This document shows positions 32,982-42,844 of a stretch of 64,000 nt of DNA, piece by piece. The notes below the pieces were generated by a model. The model was not told the DNA's origin and did not search any database. It was given only the letters and a program-made list of their open reading frames with translations. The stretch's first letter is position 1. Each line of letters begins with the position of its first letter. The position numbers and the translations under genes were made by a program. The stretch comes from Rhytidiadelphus loreus (lineage: Eukaryota; Streptophyta; Bryopsida; Hypnales; Hylocomiaceae): contig OX344765.1 of NCBI GenBank assembly GCA_947034895.1, positions 33,671,001-33,735,000 on the forward strand, read 5' to 3'.

Positions 32982-33309
32982 ATAGAGAATTTCGTTAAAA
33001 TGGCGCCATTCCGCTATTTTGGCAGTTTTCACAGTTCAGATCGGGTGGTCTAAAATGTACAACTGTCCTAGAAGTTTGAAATCTATACCTTTTCTAGATT
33101 TTTGAAATCTACTCACATCTAGATGTCACTTTAAAAATCTAAACTCTGAAATATGAAATATGAAATCTATATATGTCTTAGATCTCTGAAATCTATAGAA
33201 ATCAAAGATTTCTAAAATCTACATGTGTACTAGATGTTACTTTTACAATTCAGACTGGGCGATTTGAAAATGGCACATGGAATACCACCATTTTAACGAA
33301 ATTGCCCAT
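32982..33309. mobile_element. 328-bp MITE, present only in the left arm
   Basis: Inverted ends ATAGAGAATTTCGTTAAAAT and, reversed, ATGGGCAATTTCGTTAAAAT, both followed by GG, flanked by TCAT on both sides (32978-32981, 33310-33313). The right arm at about 46,541-46,550 has the uninterrupted empty site. The interior has many short repeats of AAATCTA/TAGAT. Confidence 0.8.
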
Positions 33310-33879
33310 TCATAAATTTGCAACATGTCCTTCAATTGACAATACTTGAAACCAATCCTATAAGCTATGTAGTTTGTGGTACCATGGACTTGTAATAGAA
33401 AATTATGAATATATTTTGAACATTACCAAATGCTTATGAAGCCAAATGCTAGTGGTAACATATATTTTGTAGACAATGAATTAGTGACAACTCTTCCAAG
33501 GTGAAGGTTGTAAGAGGCTATAAGAACAACCTAAGTAAATCCCAAATCCAATTGATGCACAATAGAAAAGATATTTAGAGCATTAAAATGTCACCCAAGT
33601 AAAAGTTTAAATTGAAAGAGTTTGATTAAAAATGTCCACTTAAAAAGCCACCACCTCTATGCTATTATAAATAAAGTCCATCAATCATCTAAAATAGGTG
33701 CCAACTCCACCTTATTGTCATTAGAAGGATCCCATGTTTAATTTTATTTTCTAGTGTCAAAGTTGACCTCCTAATATCCTCGCTAATACCACCAATTTAG
33801 ATATCATGCATGCTAAATTTTCATCCAAAAGTAGCACACCGCAATCAAGAGGAATCATTGATTTTAGGGGTATAATTAA

Positions 33880-34091
33880 CTAAATCCTTAAAGGTTGTAG
33901 GGAACCATCTATATAGCACCTTATTTCACTTCTAGAGTACAGTGAAGTATAAAAATACCAAAGAGTGACATACACCATTGGATTGACAATTGAAACAATA
34001 GCAAGCTTAACTTGGAAATCATTCTCATATCTAACCTGAATCATGCTCAAATATGGCTCCATACAAATAGGATACATCATCATACTCTAGT
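33880..34091. mobile_element. about 212-bp insertion, only in the left arm
   Basis: Flanked by TTAAC on both sides (TTAA at 33,876-33,879 and 34,092-34,095). The right arm reads straight through at 45,973-45,985. There are no clear inverted ends. The minus-strand frame inside it (33880-34083) has no recognisable motif. Confidence 0.6.
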
Positions 34092-35148
34092 TTAACAAAA
34101 CTTTTAGAAGGTCAACTTGTAGAAGATGCAACTACCCAATTGGGCATGCGGCATGCCATGTGTCTGATTACATACAAATTAGCATCCGGGGAAACTTTGG
34201 TCACTACCATGACTGTACCAAACTTCATGCACCCTCGATGTCAAATACACAAAAAGATTTCCACCACGTGACCACAATTGGCCTCGGTCCCCAGAATTGA
34301 AGCGTTAATCTTCTCCTCTGCCAGTTATATCAACAATCATCAGAGGCCATCATTCTGGACCAGACAAGTGAGCCAAAGCTTAAGCTGCTGGGGACTGAGG
34401 AGAATGGCTCTATTTTTTCATTCTTTTCCACTGAGGACTGAGGAGAATGGGTTTATTTTTTTCATTCTCTCATTCTTTTCAACTCAGATGTTGACTAATT
34501 TCTGGTTCTGAATGCGGAGAGCATGCTCATGAATCTTGCATGGAAGATTGAAAAGCCAGAAAAGCACAATTACAAGGAATTTGCGTCAAACCAAAGACAT
34601 TTCCATTAACTTAGGCTCGTTCCCTTGCCTGGTCCTCCGAGTTCTCCAGTTCTGCAGCGTGGATCAGAGAAACTAAAACACATGTGCGCATCCCGACATT
34701 CAAAGTGGGTCCGTGACAATTATTTTCACCATATTAAGTCCATCTCACCACACTTGCAACAAGCATCTCCAGTCCTAACTTGAATAAATAATGCAATTCC
34801 AGTTATGTCTGTCACACTACACAATGCCAACAGAAACCACAAAAAGGGAAACATGATTGACCTGGTCCTGCCACACATGATCCTGCCACACAGTAGCCAA
34901 AAGAATGTTAAAATATGGTATGTCCCAAAGAGCACGGCCCCAAGCTGAACTCAAGAAGCCATTCCCCAACAGCTTCACAACTCCGTCCGCCCACGCAAAA
35001 ACATGCTCAGGCTTGGTTAACGAACTTCCTGTGGTCCGAACCCGAGTTGGAGGTTCATCAATTGCAAACCCCTTGGGCGTGCGCCGCTTCATTTGCAGCC
35101 ACCTCAGAGTCCTCAGCTTCTAGAGAGACTGACGCTCCAGGTCTCCTG
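34092..35148. other. GLP3 upstream flank
   Basis: Contains a local duplication of CTGAGGAGAATGG (about 34,395-34,480) not found in the right arm. From 34,800 inward it is almost identical to 44.4-44.8 kb. Frames here (34817-35092, 34915-35223) are repeated in the mirror copy but are flank sequence. Confidence 0.5.
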
Positions 35149-35158
35149 GGACGCGTCC
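35149..35158. promoter_or_regulatory. CGCG palindrome of GLP3 promoter
   Basis: GGACGCGTCC within GGGACGCGTCCC, 92 bp above the TATA box. Confidence 0.55.
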
Positions 35159-35249
35159 CAATGGAAACAGGCTTTGAATCCCACTGCCACCCAACCCCAG
35201 TACAATCTCCCTTGATCAACTGAAGTTCAGGAGGAACACATACTAACAG

Positions 35250-35257
35250 TATAAAGG
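35250..35257 (+). promoter_or_regulatory. TATA box of GLP3
   Basis: TATAAAGG, about 170 bp above the ATG. Shorter than the TATATATAAAGG of GLP1, GLP2 and GLP5. Confidence 0.7.
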
Positions 35258-35425
35258 CTTGGAACTGAAGGCAACGTACCAGTGTAACTCACAACAGCCA
35301 GCCAATTCTTCCTTTGCAATTCAACCCCCTTTCTCGCTCTCTTTCTCTCACAAACACACACAGTGCCCTCCATTCCAAGTGCAATATATCCAAGTCGGTC
35401 CGTCTGTGAACTCCATCGAGGCATC

Positions 35426-36106
35426 ATGAAGAACCGCAGCGGCAGCAGCAGCGTGTGGGTGACCGTGGCGGTGTTGGCAAGCATGGCCATGCTCATGCCC
35501 ATGCTGGCCAGTGCGGCCGACGCCGATCCCCTCCAAGACTTCTGCGTCGCAGACAACTCCACCAAACTCACCACCATCAATGGCTTCCCTTGCAAGCCCG
35601 CCCACCAAGTGCATGTGTCCGACTTCGTGTCCAAGGCCTTGTGCAAGGCCGGCACCACCAGCAAGCCCAACTATTCCAACGTGACCTCCGCCGCCGTGGC
35701 GCAGTTTGCGGGATTGAACACCTTGGGCATCTCTGCGGCCCGCATTGACTTTGCCAAGGGCGGCATCAACCCCCCTCACACGCACCCGCGCGCCACGGAG
35801 CTCTTGTTCTTGGCCAAGGGCGAGCTCTACGTGGGCTTCGTGGACACCAACACCACCACGCCCAGGTTGTTTGCCACCACCATCCAGGCCGGCGAGCTCT
35901 TTGTGTTCCCCAAAGCCTTGGTGCACTTCCAGCTCAACGTGGGCAAGGGTCCGGCGTTGGCCTTCTCCGCCTTGTCGAGCCAAAACCCGGGGGTGCAGCA
36001 AGTGGCTCTGGCCTTGTTCAAGCCCGACATCAAGGACGAGGTGTTGGAGCAGGGCTTCCGCATCAGCGAGGAGACCGTGGACATGATCCGGAAGGAGTTC
36101 GCATGA
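35426..36106 (+). CDS. germin-like protein GLP3
   Basis: Secreted cupin of 226 residues, single exon. Signal peptide about residues 10-30; Cys40 and Cys56 form the germin disulphide. Metal ligands by position are His118, His120, Glu125 and His167. N-glycosylation motifs are at Asn44, Asn85 and Asn142. The Ser run after MKNR contains a Gly. The C-terminus is KEFA: the stop arises because one C is missing from the TTCCGCATG seen in GLP2, so the protein loses the last residues. Positions 37-39 bases upstream in the same frame are open but lack an ATG, so the ATG at 35,426 is used. Protein identical to GLP4. Expected extracellular Mn-cupin; activity unknown. Confidence 0.94.
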   Translation: MKNRSGSSSVWVTVAVLASMAMLMPMLASAADADPLQDFCVADNSTKLTTINGFPCKPAHQVHVSDFVSKALCKAGTTSKPNYSNVTSAAVAQFAGLNTLGISAARIDFAKGGINPPHTHPRATELLFLAKGELYVGFVDTNTTTPRLFATTIQAGELFVFPKALVHFQLNVGKGPALAFSALSSQNPGVQQVALALFKPDIKDEVLEQGFRISEETVDMIRKEFA

Positions 36107-36699
36107 AAGTGTAACTCGTAGGATCCCATTGATCAAACTGAAGGAGGACCCCTCATTCATTTCAATTCATATTGGGTTCAAATACGCCGGTAGTATGGTG
36201 GCTTTTAGTTCCCCTTGGAAGGCTTGTATTCATGGAACGAGTAGCTAGCGAGATTATTACTTTGGTTGGATTGGGAGCTGTTTGTGGATCCCTTGGTCCT
36301 GTGACGCAAGTTGCTGGAGCATCCTGGGCATGGTCCATTTTGGAGTGTGCTCGATGGGATGAGCTGCAGTCCGAGTTCCGTGTCTGCTGAGCAGATAGAT
36401 TTCATGCTGCCGCTTTGGGATTCACGTCTAGCTCTTGCAACATAATTATATATAATAATATTCTTTCCATTACAATCCATTCTTGTCGACTGACCAGTGA
36501 GGTTCACAGCGCTTCTCAATTACATCACTGGAAAATGCTCGACTACACAGCTCATGGTTGTGTGTCGGGCAATGTATGCAACGTACTATGCACGATTGGT
36601 CATCTTATTTGTTCTGCGAAGTTCCACTGATGAAGAAATTGGCAGTTTGGGAAAGCTTAGTCCAAGTCCGATCCTGGAATGGGAGCAGTTTGGAGTCAA
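36107..36699 (+). other. GLP3 downstream flank, inner edge of left arm
   Basis: Near-identical in reverse to 42852-43454. It shares the first roughly 95 bp (to GGCTTTTAGTT) with GLP2 and GLP5, then differs from them. The last 60 bp resemble the spacer copy at 41.87 kb more than the right arm. Confidence 0.6.
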
Positions 36700-36810
36700 G
36701 TGTAACTAGAGCCGTACGTTACTTGTGGTTCACGAGCGAGGACCTGTGCATGGACACTGGAGCCAGGAATCACCCTTCAGTTGGAGGATTGCACTGCCCC
36801 AACTGAAAGG

Positions 36811-37035
36811 ATCAGGGTGGATTGACCCCCTCGCTCGGCCTTACTGGGGGTGCATGTAAAAAAAAGCCCCCCTATTTTGGGCCGTTCTAGGGTATATTCT
36901 TAACCACTGCGAACTAATTTGGGGTCTCTGGTTGCAAAAATGAATTAAAGTTTTGCAAAAAAATTAATGTGTGGAATATAAATAATTCCAGGGTTTGCCC
37001 GCAGGGCCGAGCGAGGAGGTCAGTTCACCCTGGCC
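36811..37035. mobile_element. 225-bp MITE with 9-bp target duplication
   Basis: The left end contains CAGGGTGGATTGACCCCCTC, then GCTCGGCC. The right end reversed contains CAGGGTGAACTGACCTCCTC, then GCTCGGCC. ACTGAAAGG flanks both sides (36802-36810 and 37036-37044). Same end style as the element at 3126-3366. Confidence 0.75.
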
Positions 37036-37044
37036 ACTGAAAGG

Positions 37045-38222
37045 GTGGATGTTAGTCTTGGAGCCTTTGTAAGGACTGAATGAGTTAACTCAGGTGCTCC
37101 CAATGAATGATTTCTTGGAAGTTCCACATTCAGCCTGCAACCACAGTCCATTAAGTGAAGTTATATTAACTTAGCTCCCTTCGTGAAACTGCGTAAGTTA
37201 ATTAGTACCTCAATGCTTCGAGTTCCAAAAGTACAGAAGAAGTTCGGCATGTGAAGTTCCATGAAGAAATTAGCACCTGGTGGAAGCTTACAAGCCACAA
37301 CTTTAATGGAATGGGAGCAGTTTGGATTCAACTGGAACTGGAGCCGCCAGTTGTGGCCCAATATACAGCCTGAACCCTATAAGGACGCTGGGGCCAAATG
37401 TGGATGATGACAGAGAATCCTCCTTCTTAATACAGAGGAGTAGATGTTCATTCTTGGAATTTTGGGTGAAAAGGGGAGGTCTTGCATAATAGTTCAACAT
37501 CCTATGAGTTCTTTTGGACATATTTGAGCAAATAACTCAAATAGTACCCAAAAGGATGATTTCAAGGTAACCAGTCCGTTGTTTCAAGGTTATATGACCA
37601 ACATTCATCCCTACATCAAAAAGCTTGAGCCCCACTACAACCCAAAATTGGATTTGCCTTGATCCAACTTGATTGTAACTTCCAAAATATCCATTTTGAT
37701 TCTAATTTGAAGTTTTTAATTACTCTATGGGAACTCAACAAATTCATTCAATTGTATGCACCATGTGTTAGAATCTCAATTTTAAAATATTGTTTGGTTT
37801 TCATCCACATTTTCTTCTTCAATAAATAATCAGCCTTGGAGGATTGAATGATGTCAAGGTCATTATGGTCTGGAAGCCTTTCCAAGCAATGAGGAACTGG
37901 CTCCCAATGAATTCTTGGAAGTTCCACATTCCTGTCCAATAAGTCAGCTCACTTCATGAAAAATTATTCCATAGTAAGGTAAGTGAGCCCATTGCAGGCA
38001 AGATTATATTAGTGGTATACATTCAAGTTTTAAAAATGTACTCCACTACTATAACTTTGTTTGCAATGGTCTTGCTCCCATTTGGCTTGCAATGGATTCA
38101 CTTACCAGTCCTTAGTGTGCTATTTCAATTCTTGAAGTTCTAAAGTACAGACCTGTACAAACCAATTGCAATTAACAACTTATTTCAGAATCATAGAATT
38201 GATTGCAAATCATTATTGACAC
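37045..38222 (+). other. spacer: old degraded copies of GLP downstream flank
   Basis: About 37,300-37,570 matches 51.3-51.95 kb loosely (GAATGGGAGCAGTTTGGA, TTGTGGCCCAATA, GAGGTCTTGCA, ATGAGTTCTT) and lacks the family B element. About 37,680-37,720 continues the match to 52.08 kb. The phrase CTTGGAAGTTCCACATTC occurs at both 37,113 and 37,914. No gene. Confidence 0.5.
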
Positions 38223-39162
38223 TTAACCCCTAAAGGATCATTGTTCCTTTGTGGGACAAATGGGATTTGGGGCACGTATCTATGGGTTGAATTTTTTTTC
38301 TAGATTTTTTGAAACTTTTATTGAAGATAGAAAAACTCATTAGGTGCATGGGAATATTATTTTTTTCTCAATTGGTTCCCGGGAACAAAAGTTATGCCCC
38401 AATAAGGTCAAAAGAGGAGAGAAGAGGGGAGGCAAAAAAGAATTTGAATTTGAATTTGAATTGTTGAATTTTTCATCATATATTATGTTTTCATCTACAT
38501 AGAAAGCTTTTATTCATTCCATTTGGATTTGTTATGAGAATGTTATGGACAATCTTGTTTTGGAGGCAATTAGAGCATTTTCTTGAAAAAATAACTTGTA
38601 GGACTTATTTCTAAATGCAATTTCTACAATTTTTCAAAAAAAAAAGTTCCACAATCCACATGGTTTAATCTGCTTCCTAGAACAATCTCACCATTAGGAT
38701 TAGTGTTTTCTTAATTCCATTTTAGAGATATTAATAATTTAGATTTTCCTTCTATCTCATAGTTACCTACTTCTACTTAATGATTTTTTTAAGAATAAAA
38801 ATCAAGTTTTTTCGAGTTTTTTTCCCTCCTAGACTCTAAACTCAATTCCCCACAACCAAGATTTAAAGATCAAAGCTCTATAGTGTAAAAATTTAATTTA
38901 AGAAGGTTCAAAGTAAAATAATCTAATCCCAGGCAATGTGCTGAAAAACTTGATTTTTTTAGTTTAAATGCCAATATCTTGCAATCTATGCTATCAAAAT
39001 TTCTGAAATTTTTTCCACACATTTTCATATTAGTTAGGTGTAAGATCCTACAATTAGATGTACAAAGAAGAAACAATTTCCAAATTTTTTACTCTTTGCT
39101 ATAGAAATGGGAGTTTTGAATGTTTTTTAGTAGAAAAAAGGCCTTGGTCCTTTAGGGGTTAA
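38223..39162 (+). mobile_element. family A element, 940 bp, both TTAA ends
   Basis: Begins TTAACCCCTAAAGGATCA and ends, reversed, TTAACCCCTAAAGGACCA: an 18-bp inverted repeat that includes TTAA, with one mismatch. TTAA is the target chosen by piggyBac-type transposons, and CCC as the first bases also fits. No transposase frame inside. Relatives are at 16.5, 20.8, 21.3, 25.7, 40.3, 53.0 and 60.5 kb. Confidence 0.75.
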
Positions 39163-40815
39163 ACCGGCCTTTGAATCAAGTGATTGTTTGTTCATCACTA
39201 ATGTATAGTAAAAGATCTACTTGCACATGGCATTCTCAATTTGGATCATTATTCTCCTTAATGCAATCATGAAGTGATCTTTGGAATCTTGGGCATTTTT
39301 GCTCATTCAATGTTGAATGCTCATGGGTGATTGCAAGAAAGACCGGTCCTATTTGGAGTCACAATTGAAGTGATTGAGTTGCCATCAATCATAACTTTCG
39401 GAAAATGAAGTTGATGGGCTTGAAATTTTTATTGAAGATGGCTAACTAAGAAATCATGAGATTCATTATTTTTCATAAATTTTGAAAAATAATTTTATAA
39501 GTAAATGTCAATTTAGCTAATTTGTCACACTTTGTGGTTTAGGGGGTTTTAGTACTGTGGAGCATCCAAAAATTATGATGTTCACTTGAATTTTTTGTAG
39601 GCTATTCCCACACTAGATGAGCATGTGCCCACCAAAGGGCATTCAAAAAAACACAATTCTTTGTCCTCAACATGCATGCGAATAGGGTTCCCTTGCGCAC
39701 AGCGCTCCAAACATTCATGATGGTTTCAACTTTTAGTTTTTGGTGAAATGTAATCACTATCAAGTCTTTACAAATGACCAATTTTTAGTTTTTATTTATT
39801 CATGATTTTCTAATTATTATTAATTTATACTTAATTTTATCTACTTTCTGTGACAATTTGTCATTTTTTCAAATAGTACTATTTTAGTATTATTAAGTAC
39901 TCAAAAATACTATTGGTCGTTGATTTTTCAAATCAATGGCTGAGATTGCTCCATTTCATAGTACTAAGCGCAAAAAATCACAGTTGTGGCAAAACACTAC
40001 TAAAATCATTTGGTCTTTTTTGCAATCACCCTCATGAAGAAACTTGCAAGAGGTTTCAAATTTTTTGGAGACATTGAAATAAGAATAGACACCTTGAATC
40101 CAAAATCCATTCAATGCAAAGTATGAAAAGATATCCATAATATCAAAATGTCGCCCAAACAAGTGTTTGATTTGGAAAATCCTCTGTGAAATAATTCCCT
40201 CTTATAAAACTACCAATTCCATTGTGCTCTAAATAGAGCCATCCTGATTAACTAATCCCATTCCTATTCCAACTCTTTCACCCCTAAAGAACCAAGGCCT
40301 TTTTTCTGCCAGAAAACACTCAAAACTGCCCTATCTATAGCAAGGAGTAAAAGAAATTGAAAATTGTTTTATTTCAGATCTAACTGTAGGATCTTACACC
40401 TAACTAGTATGAGAGTGTGTGGAAAAAATTTCAGAATTTTTGACTGCTTACATTGCAAGATATCTGCGTTTAAAGTGGAAAAAACAAGTTTTTCAGCACA
40501 TTGTGGGACTATATTTTTTGACTTTGAACATTTTTAACTTAAAATTTTTGCACTACAAAGTTTTGAGCTTTATAGTGTAGAATTGAGTTGAGAGTTTAGG
40601 TAAGAAAAAAAATTCAAACAAAAATTAATTATCATTCTTAAAAAAATTGTTTAAGTAGAAGTAGGTATGAGATTTTGAAGATTTGGGGCATAAGCACTTA
40701 CTTGTGGCCATAGGTCTCCCCAAATCAATCCAATTGCAACTAACCCATATTTAACTAATTATGGACAAATCCATAGTCCAGAATTCAATCAGTTGCTCGC
40801 CGATAAAGTGGAATC
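39163..40815. other. spacer sequence with partial family A and B copies
   Basis: A family A end (CCCCTAAAGAACCAAGGCCT) starts at about 40,284 and runs to about 40,670. A family B fragment follows (GATTTGGGGCATAAGCACTT at 40,680). The segment 39,950-40,250 resembles 31.65-31.85 and 47.65-47.9 kb. No gene. Confidence 0.45.
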
Positions 40816-41515
40816 CAAAAATTTGTAACTAATTCTTGTGAACAAATAAAAATATCAATAATTCAAAACATAAACTTTCAAAGTAGGAAAATCTATTTAT
40901 ATTTTTTTAATTTTGTTTTATTTGAAATTCAAAAAGTATATAGGGGGTCCAAAGTTTTGTTCACATGTGGTTTCTAATGGACACTCTGAGTGAACCCCGA
41001 GGGAGGGGAACATAGGGGGAACTTGCAGCCCTTAACAAAAGCTGAAATTCATCCAATGAAAATATTATTAGATAAGAGGTATTAGAATTCTGTATCTTCA
41101 ATATAGTTTGTTTCAATAAAACTAACTCTTCATTTTCATTTCTTTCTTATATGTATACAAGTATAAGAATGAGCTCTTTGAATATCTTATTGATTCCATC
41201 CTAAACATTTTGTAATTTGGACTAAAAGTAAAAATTCAACTAGAATTTAGACTAGAGTGTACTTGTGTTCAAGACAACGCACAAAATCTTCTCTAAGAAG
41301 TAGTGGACCATTCCTTGCAACCACCCCTTACTATAAAATTAGAACATTTCAAAACATTTTAGGCATCATTCCATGTAAAGAAAAGCTTACTTTGCTTTTA
41401 TTCATAAGAAATCTCTAAATAATAAGTAGGGAGGCCTTTATTTGATGAGTGTGACCATTGAAATATCTCCCATAAATCAAATGAAGTTGGCATAAAATAT
41501 ATTTTCTCTATTTCA
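40816..41515 (+). repeat. direct repeat copy 1 (copy 2 at 56342-57038)
   Basis: About 700 bp with high identity, for example GGGGGTCCAAAGTTTTGTTC and GTGAACCCCGAGGGAGGGGA. Same orientation as copy 2, separated by about 15.5 kb. Confidence 0.7.
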
Positions 41516-41790
41516 GAACATTGAACTTTGAGTTGCTCCCAAACATTCAAAACATTTTGGATTGACATAAAAAATTTACCACTATAACTAGACTTCAAGG
41601 GATGACAACCCAACATGTTTTTATTTATTGAAAACAAACATTGGAAAAAGCAAATAGAAGCCCCCGAAGTTCCAGCCATCAAAATGAAAATTGCTTTAAC
41701 TGAAATTGATCCCGTGAACTTGGAATAGCTTCCAAAAACAAAAACATAGTACATCTAGGATTGATCTAAAATTTTTACCACTATTTAGAA
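41516..41790. repeat. repeat related to 54.57-54.82 kb
   Basis: Shares GCTCCCAAACATTCAAAACA, AACTAGACTTCAAGGG and GTAGAAGCCCCC-type phrases with 54,575-54,820. Not coding. Confidence 0.5.
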
Positions 41791-41859
41791 GAGAACACAG
41801 CTTAAGTTTCGAACAAGTTTAAATTTAGTGAATTCTGACATCCAATGCTAAGGTTCTCT

Positions 41860-42255
41860 TCAACCACACCGCTCCAGTTCCCATTCCAGGATCGGACTTG
41901 GACTAAGCTTTCCCAAACTGCCAATTTCTTCATCAGTGGAACTTCGCAGAACAAATAAGATGACCAATCGTGCATAATACGTTGCATACATTGCCCGACA
42001 CACAACCAAGAGCTGTGTAGTCGAGCATTTTCCAGTGATGTAATTGAGAAGCGCTGTGAACCTCACTGGTCAGTCGACAAGAATGGATTGTAATGGAAAG
42101 AATATTATTATTGTTATATACATATGTTGCAAGAGCTGGATAGGCATTTCACAGCGGCAGCATAAATATATCAGCTCAGCAGACACAGAACTCATACTGC
42201 CGCTCATCAGATCTCCTGTTCAACAACGCATCATGGTTCAAGAAACACTAGTCAT
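41860..42255 (-). repeat. extra copy of GLP downstream flank without its gene
   Basis: Matches 42,852-43,210 in the same orientation (GGAACTTCGCAGAACAAATA, TTGCCCGACACACAACCA, TCGACAAGAATGGATTGTAA) and 36.4-36.7 kb in reverse. It ends where the GLP coding region would be expected further on; no GLP remains. Confidence 0.65.
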
Positions 42256-42660
42256 ACGCCAAGTACCATGCATATATGAATCTGATTACGTGCAAATGAT
42301 CAGAATTGATTTTGCATATTTTTGGTTGTTGCCAAGAGAAAATGGAAACCAACACAAGTTTGAATTCTATTGAATTAAGGAATGAATTCTTTTTTTAAAT
42401 AATTATCTTGGAATTTTCAAATCCATGCTTATTCTGACTTTGCAGGAGAAGTTTAATATAACCAACTAAGGCACTTTCCACAAATGACATCTTAGCATGT
42501 GGCAGCTTTCATTGGATTAAACTTGCTCCTGGAATGACATTGAGTGAAATTGTAGGTGTATCGTTTAATGGAACAACTATCTTATATGTAGCAGGATTGT
42601 TTTTTTGTTTTGTTTGGGTTGTGGTGGTCTAAATGATAATTTTCCTGACAACAGGTTATC
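42256..42660. other. no gene seen; possible intron remnant before UBL5 fragment
   Basis: The end, TTTTCCTGACAACAG at about 42,640-42,654, followed by GTTATCGAG, looks like a 3' splice site just before the UBL5-like leader. If so, the fragment was copied as DNA and not through mRNA. The rest is AT-rich. Confidence 0.35.
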
Positions 42661-42680
42661 GAGATTAAGCGCCAGAAATC

Positions 42681-42844
42681 ATGATCAAGGTGGTGCTCAA
42701 CGACAGATTGGGGAAGAAGGTCCGCGTGAAGTGCAACCCAGATGACACGATTGGGGATCTGAAGCAGCGCAGACAGGAACGCGGCCTGAAAAGATTCGCA
42801 TCCAGAAGTGGTATACCATTTACAAGGACCACATCACTTTGGCC
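42681..42844 (+). pseudogene. UBL5/HUB1-like ubiquitin-fold protein, 5' fragment with deletion
   Basis: From the ATG at 42,681 the frame reads [19 protein letters not shown] then DDTIGDLK, the well-known start of UBL5 (Hub1), a ubiquitin-like splicing modifier. Directly after, about ten bases are missing and the reading continues in another phase as [20 protein letters not shown], then DHITLA. At that point similarity ends at the inner edge of the right inverted-repeat arm (42,852). The final quarter of the protein, with the family's C-terminal double tyrosine, is absent. With a frameshift and a lost C-terminus it should be non-functional. It is probably a captured fragment of a gene lying elsewhere. 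Confidence 0.85.

Larger units (their letters stand above)
25735..36699 (+). repeat. left arm of a large inverted repeat (about 10.9 kb)
   Basis: Pairs in reverse with 42852-53730. The sum of paired coordinates is about 79,464 at the outer edge, 79,471 at 30 kb, 79,517 at 32.7 kb, 79,854 at 33.3 kb, 80,080 at 34.3 kb and 79,561 from 34.9 kb inward. Each step is explained by a discrete insertion: 328 bp at 32,982 (left), about 212 bp at 33,880 (left), a small tandem duplication near 34,400-34,480 (left), and 578 bp at 44,864 (right). The arm carries GLP2 and GLP3 head to head. The outer edge falls inside a family A element. Confidence 0.9.

Noticed and set aside
34817..35092. Frame in the GLP3 upstream flank with a protein-like stretch (LLGNGFLSSAWGRALWDIPY)
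   Set aside because: The block recurs upstream of all GLPs, but the frame is not maintained in the GLP1 and GLP2 copies, so it is better seen as shared promoter-side sequence.
35455..36086. Second-frame proteins inside the GLP genes (His/Arg-rich 97 and Pro/Ser/Arg-rich 113 codons)
   Set aside because: Shadows of the GLP frame with low-complexity composition.
35348..36160. Long minus-strand frame (about 270 codons, His/Gly-rich) opposite each GLP gene
   Set aside because: It is present opposite all five copies only because the GLP codons are extremely GC-rich; it has no start context or motif and disappears outside the gene.
36172..36390. Short frames downstream of GLP3/GLP4 that are identical in both arms
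   Set aside because: Identity comes from the recent inverted duplication; codon pattern and length give no support, and the reading is not kept in the GLP2/GLP5 flanks.
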